Assembly: GCA_964602275.1 (NCBI GenBank)
Contig: CAZRQF010000042.1
Coordinates: 1 to 8,334, forward strand
DNA from: RGIG6291 sp964602275
GTDB lineage: Bacteria > Bacillota > Clostridia > TANB77 > UBA1234
Length of the DNA stretch: 8,334 bases
Reading direction: 5' to 3'
The notes beneath the pieces were generated by a model. The model had not been told where the DNA came from. It was given only the letters and a program-made list of their open reading frames with translations, and ran no database searches. This document shows positions 5,441 through 8,334 of the stretch, piece after piece (within the stretch, counting starts at the first letter, position 1; each line of letters opens with the position of its first letter). Made by a program: the position numbers and the translations under genes.

Positions 5441-7546
5441 GAAAACAATTCAAAAAGATATTTGATTTTGATGATATTATTATTTTTAATAGCTTCTTTA
5501 TTTATTTTGCAGTTGTTTAATTTACAAATTGTTCATGGCGAAGAATATAGAGAACAATCGGAGCGAAGACTAGTTAGAGAAGCTGATACATATGCACCAA
5601 GAGGAGATATTTTTGATAGATATGGTAAAGTAATTGCTACAAGTAAGATTGGCTATTCTGTGCAAATATATAAAACAAAGATAGAAAACAATAAATTAAA
5701 TAATGTCTTACTAGAAGTCGCTACTATTTTAGAAAAAAATGGCGATAGCTATTATGATAGCATTCCAATCGATTATGAAACAATGACTTTTACGAAGTCG
5801 GAAACTTCTATGAAGAGTTGGAAAAAAAATAATAAAATTGATGAAGAAGCAAATGTTGAAGAAGTTATATCTTTTTTTAAGAGTAAGTATAAAATAGAAG
5901 AAGATGAAATTGATAAAGTAAAAAAAATAATTGCACTTAGATATGAATTATCTACAAATGTTTATACAAGTTATAAACCGGTGGTGCTTGCAAAAAATAT
6001 TTCAAATGAAAGTATGATGGAGATAGAAGAAAAAAATGCAATGCTTTCAGGCGTTGATGTTTTTTCTCAACCTATAAGAAGTTATGTAGCAGGCAATACT
6101 GCTTCGCATGTGATTGGATATATTGGAAAAATTAGTTCTTCGGAATATGAAAAATATAAAGATGACGGATATTCGTTAAATGATTATATTGGTAAAACAG
6201 GGATAGAGGCTACATTTGAAAAATATTTGAGAGGCACAAATGGTTCTAAAAGATTAGAAATGGATTCTTACGGACGAATAAGTAATGAAGAAGAAATAAC
6301 AGAAAGTTCGATGGGCAATAGTATTGTTCTTACATTAGATTTAGATTTGCAAACTATGACGGAAACAGTTTTGGAAAATATGATAAAGAAAATTCATGAT
6401 GGAGGATTTAGCAATATAAAGTATGACGATGCGAGAGCGGGTGCTGCGGTTGTTTTAGATGTTAAGACAGGTGAAGTTCTTGCGATGGCAAGTTATCCAG
6501 ATTTTAATCCGGAAGAATTTGTCGATGGTATAAGCAACGAAGAATATAATAAATATTTTATAGGCGAAGATAAGCCGATGTTTAATAGAGCTATTCAAGG
6601 TACATATCCACCCGGTTCAACTTTTAAGATGATAACTGGAATTGCTGCATTAGAGTCAAATACAATAGGTGTAAATGAATATGTAAATGATACAGGTGTG
6701 TTTTACCTAGGTCATAAACCAGCATGCTGGATATGGAATAGTAGAAGGCAGGTACATGGAAATGTAAATGCAGAAACAGCATTAAAAGTGTCTTGCAACT
6801 ACTATTACTATGAAGTTGCAAGTAAGATGGGAATTGATACGATAGTAAGTTATGCTAAAAGATTTGGACTTGGAGAAAAAACAGGAATTGAATTAATCGG
6901 AGAAGTATCAGGAACGCTTTCATCAAAAGAGTATGTAGAAAAATTAAATAGTCGAGAAAATGCTACGAAGAGAACTTGGACAATAGGCGATACATTATCT
7001 TCTGCAATTGGTCAGTCATATAATAGTTTTACACCACTACAAATGTGCTACTATATAGCAACGCTTGCCAATAAAGGCGAAAAAAAAGAAGTGACGATAG
7101 TAAAATCTATGATTGATAGTGAAGGAAATGTTTTAGATTTATCTGAAATTAAAAAGGATATAAATGAAAAGTTAGGCATAACTGAGCAAGACTTATCAAA
7201 AATAGATATAAAAGAAGAAAACATTAATGCTATATTTGAAGGAATGAGATCTGTTACAGGTGATTCTGGCGGAACGGCTTATGGTACATTTAGTTCGTTT
7301 CCAATAGAGGTTGCAGGAAAAACAGGAACAGCAACTGCGGGTTCAGGCTCGGATAATGCATGGTTCGTTGGCTTTGCACCGTATCATGACCCTGAGATTG
7401 CAGTAGTTGTAATAGTAGAACATGGCGGACATGGATACTATACAGCACAAGCGGTGAAAGCGATTATGGAAGAATATTTTGGATATAACAATGATGTAAA
7501 TGAAAATTTAAGTCTTTCGACAATTGGAGCAAAAATTGTAGAATAA
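5438..7546 (+). CDS. mrdA: Penicillin-binding protein 2, elongasome class B transpeptidase
   Basis: PBP2 is the D,D-transpeptidase that cross-links peptidoglycan during side-wall growth with RodA and MreBCD. After a short cytosolic end (ENNSKRY) comes one membrane anchor (YLILMILLFLIASLFILQLF), then the class B non-catalytic pedestal starting near APRGDIFDRYG, then the transpeptidase domain. All three active-site motifs are present: S-T-F-K (serine codon 6617), S-C-N (6791) and K-T-G-T (lysine codon 7319). Counted from the ATA at 5438 these are residues 394, 452 and 628 of 702; counted from TTG at 5462, subtract eight (694 residues). Both starts keep most of the anchor. I prefer 5438 because AAAGGAGG is spaced for it and it restores the polar residues before the anchor. 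A one-base frameshift in the A5 run near 5452-5456 joining the ATG at 5419 is also possible. It lies 20 bases after mreD. Confidence 0.93.
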   Translation: MENNSKRYLILMILLFLIASLFILQLFNLQIVHGEEYREQSERRLVREADTYAPRGDIFDRYGKVIATSKIGYSVQIYKTKIENNKLNNVLLEVATILEKNGDSYYDSIPIDYETMTFTKSETSMKSWKKNNKIDEEANVEEVISFFKSKYKIEEDEIDKVKKIIALRYELSTNVYTSYKPVVLAKNISNESMMEIEEKNAMLSGVDVFSQPIRSYVAGNTASHVIGYIGKISSSEYEKYKDDGYSLNDYIGKTGIEATFEKYLRGTNGSKRLEMDSYGRISNEEEITESSMGNSIVLTLDLDLQTMTETVLENMIKKIHDGGFSNIKYDDARAGAAVVLDVKTGEVLAMASYPDFNPEEFVDGISNEEYNKYFIGEDKPMFNRAIQGTYPPGSTFKMITGIAALESNTIGVNEYVNDTGVFYLGHKPACWIWNSRRQVHGNVNAETALKVSCNYYYYEVASKMGIDTIVSYAKRFGLGEKTGIELIGEVSGTLSSKEYVEKLNSRENATKRTWTIGDTLSSAIGQSYNSFTPLQMCYYIATLANKGEKKEVTIVKSMIDSEGNVLDLSEIKKDINEKLGITEQDLSKIDIKEENINAIFEGMRSVTGDSGGTAYGTFSSFPIEVAGKTGTATAGSGSDNAWFVGFAPYHDPEIAVVVIVEHGGHGYYTAQAVKAIMEEYFGYNNDVNENLSLSTIGAKIVE

Positions 7547-7565
7547 ATTTGAAAGGAAGAAGAAA

Positions 7566-8183
7566 ATGAATACGGAAATATTATTTACAAAAAAAGATAA
7601 TAAGTTAAAAATAACTCTTGATAAAAATGCAAACTATAAAGATTTAAAAATAAAAATGAAAGAAATATTAGAAGCATCTACTGAAACATTTGAAGATATA
7701 GAAGAACCTATTTTGATAGATGGAAGAAGACTTTTAGATGAAGAAGAAAAAGAAATAGTAAATATGATTGCAGAAAAAACGCATCTTGAGATAAAAGTAG
7801 AAAGACCAAAGCAAATGGGGCTTGCTTCTATAAATAATATTTTTAATAGTGATACAACAATATCAAATACAAAAGTTTTTTATAACACAATTCGTTCTGG
7901 TAGAAGAATAGATTTTGAAGGCAGTATCGTAGTTTTGGGCGATGTAAATGGCGGTGCTGAAGTAGTAGCGGAGGGTAATATAATTGTACTTGGAAATTTA
8001 AGAGGTTTTGCACATGCAGGTGCAAAGGGAAATAGAAGTGCATTTATTGCTGCTAACTCTATAAATCCAACTCAACTTAGAATTGCAGATATAATTTTAA
8101 GAGGTGTTGAAGAGAAAAAAGAAATTGGAAATGATTATGAAATAGCTAAACTAGAAATGGGTGCTATTGTAATTGAACATTAA
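7566..8183 (+). CDS. minC: Septum-site inhibitor MinC
   Basis: A 205-residue MinC. The N-terminal domain (about 1-80) is poorly conserved, as is usual. The C-terminal beta-helix domain is clear: TIRSGRRIDFEGSIVVLGDV (108-127), GAEVVAEGNIIVLGNLRG (130-147), AHAGAKGN (149-156) and PTQLRIADIILR (168-179), the surface that dimerises and binds MinD. The usual DVNPGAEV reads DVNGGAEV here, a small change. The protein prevents FtsZ ring assembly away from midcell and normally needs MinD for membrane recruitment. AAAGGA (7552-7557) lies 8 bases before the ATG; the gene follows mrdA by 19 bases. It is the last gene before a terminator, and no minD or minE follows in the window, unlike the usual clostridial minCDE order. 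Confidence 0.93.
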   Translation: MNTEILFTKKDNKLKITLDKNANYKDLKIKMKEILEASTETFEDIEEPILIDGRRLLDEEEKEIVNMIAEKTHLEIKVERPKQMGLASINNIFNSDTTISNTKVFYNTIRSGRRIDFEGSIVVLGDVNGGAEVVAEGNIIVLGNLRGFAHAGAKGNRSAFIAANSINPTQLRIADIILRGVEEKKEIGNDYEIAKLEMGAIVIEH

Positions 8184-8184
8184 A

Positions 8185-8213
8185 AAAATTCCCCGGCGGT
8201 GCTGGGGAATTTT
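8185..8213. terminator. Bidirectional terminator after minC
   Basis: AAAATTCCCC (8185-8194) pairs with GGGGAATTTT (8204-8213) around a nine-base GC-rich loop. On the plus strand the stem ends in TTTT just after the minC stop (8181-8183). On the minus strand it ends in a run of seven T, so it could equally stop a convergent transcript from the right. Confidence 0.85.
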
Positions 8214-8334
8214 CTATTGAAACAATACTAATTATAGTTCCGACTAAAGCATGTAAATACACACCTAAAAATATCTTTCGACCATTTAAAAGCATTTTTC
8301 CACAAACAGTAATCTTTACTCGATTAAGAATAAT

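Noticed and set aside
5419..5520. Plus-strand frame from ATG 5419 (MKGGIKNRKQFKK...)
   Set aside because: It has no ribosome site before it and stops near 5520. It matters only if a one-base indel in the A5 run links it to mrdA, which is mentioned as an alternative start.
6624..8043. Minus-strand open frames at 6624-6821 and 7843-8043
   Set aside because: Antisense to mrdA and minC; His/Leu-rich shadow translations without ribosome sites.
8164..8334. Minus-strand frame open from the right edge to TAG at 8164-8166 (56 codons, with a hydrophobic stretch FLGVYLHALVGTIISIVS)
   Set aside because: It could be the end of a convergent membrane protein, but it runs through the terminator hairpin and into the minC tail, and a plus-strand frame over 8214-8334 is also open. 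It is too short to call. The sequence beyond 8334 would settle it.

Overview
The window reads as chromosomal DNA from a low-GC Gram-positive bacterium, most likely an uncultured Clostridia-type Firmicute. The grounds are AT-rich coding DNA (about one third GC in the core genes), strong AGGAGG-type ribosome sites, and the gene order DUF4321-radC-mreB-mreC-mreD-PBP2-minC, a clostridial arrangement. It has two halves: an accessory-looking left part (about 1-1890) and a core cell-shape operon on the right (about 1960-8213).

Left part. The window opens inside the 3' end of a surface or lectin-fold type gene (3-560). Its last third holds a short GC-rich block packed with NNC codons and ending in GVRPVVSL. 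This is the signature of the variable region of a diversity-generating retroelement (DGR) target. A 14-bp hairpin without a T-tract follows the stop codon, and a separate rho-independent terminator comes after it. No reverse transcriptase, accessory gene or template repeat is in the window, so any retroelement lies outside it. Next is a 98-codon C-terminal piece of an Rpn/PD-(D/E)XK family protein with its own promoter and ribosome site, bracketed by two inverted copies of a roughly 35-bp GC-rich repeat. Convergent to it is an unrecognised 158-residue gene on the minus strand. That gene has a perfect TTGACA-N17-TATAAT promoter, a strong ribosome site and visibly higher GC. A bidirectional terminator separates the two.

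Right part. A good sigma-A promoter (1962-1990) drives seven closely spaced genes: a small DUF4321 membrane protein, RadC, the MreB/MreC/MreD elongasome scaffold, the class B transpeptidase PBP2 (mrdA) and the division-site inhibitor MinC. A bidirectional terminator (8185-8213) ends the unit. MreB filaments, MreC/MreD and PBP2 together direct side-wall peptidoglycan synthesis, and MinC blocks FtsZ assembly away from midcell. Two oddities stand out. The PBP2 gene has an excellent ribosome site that points to an in-frame AUA codon rather than AUG/GUG/UUG. Also, minC is followed directly by the terminator instead of minD/minE.

The most interesting items are the DGR-like variable region with its hairpin, the repeat-bracketed Rpn fragment, the strongly promoted orphan gene, and the apparent AUA start of mrdA.
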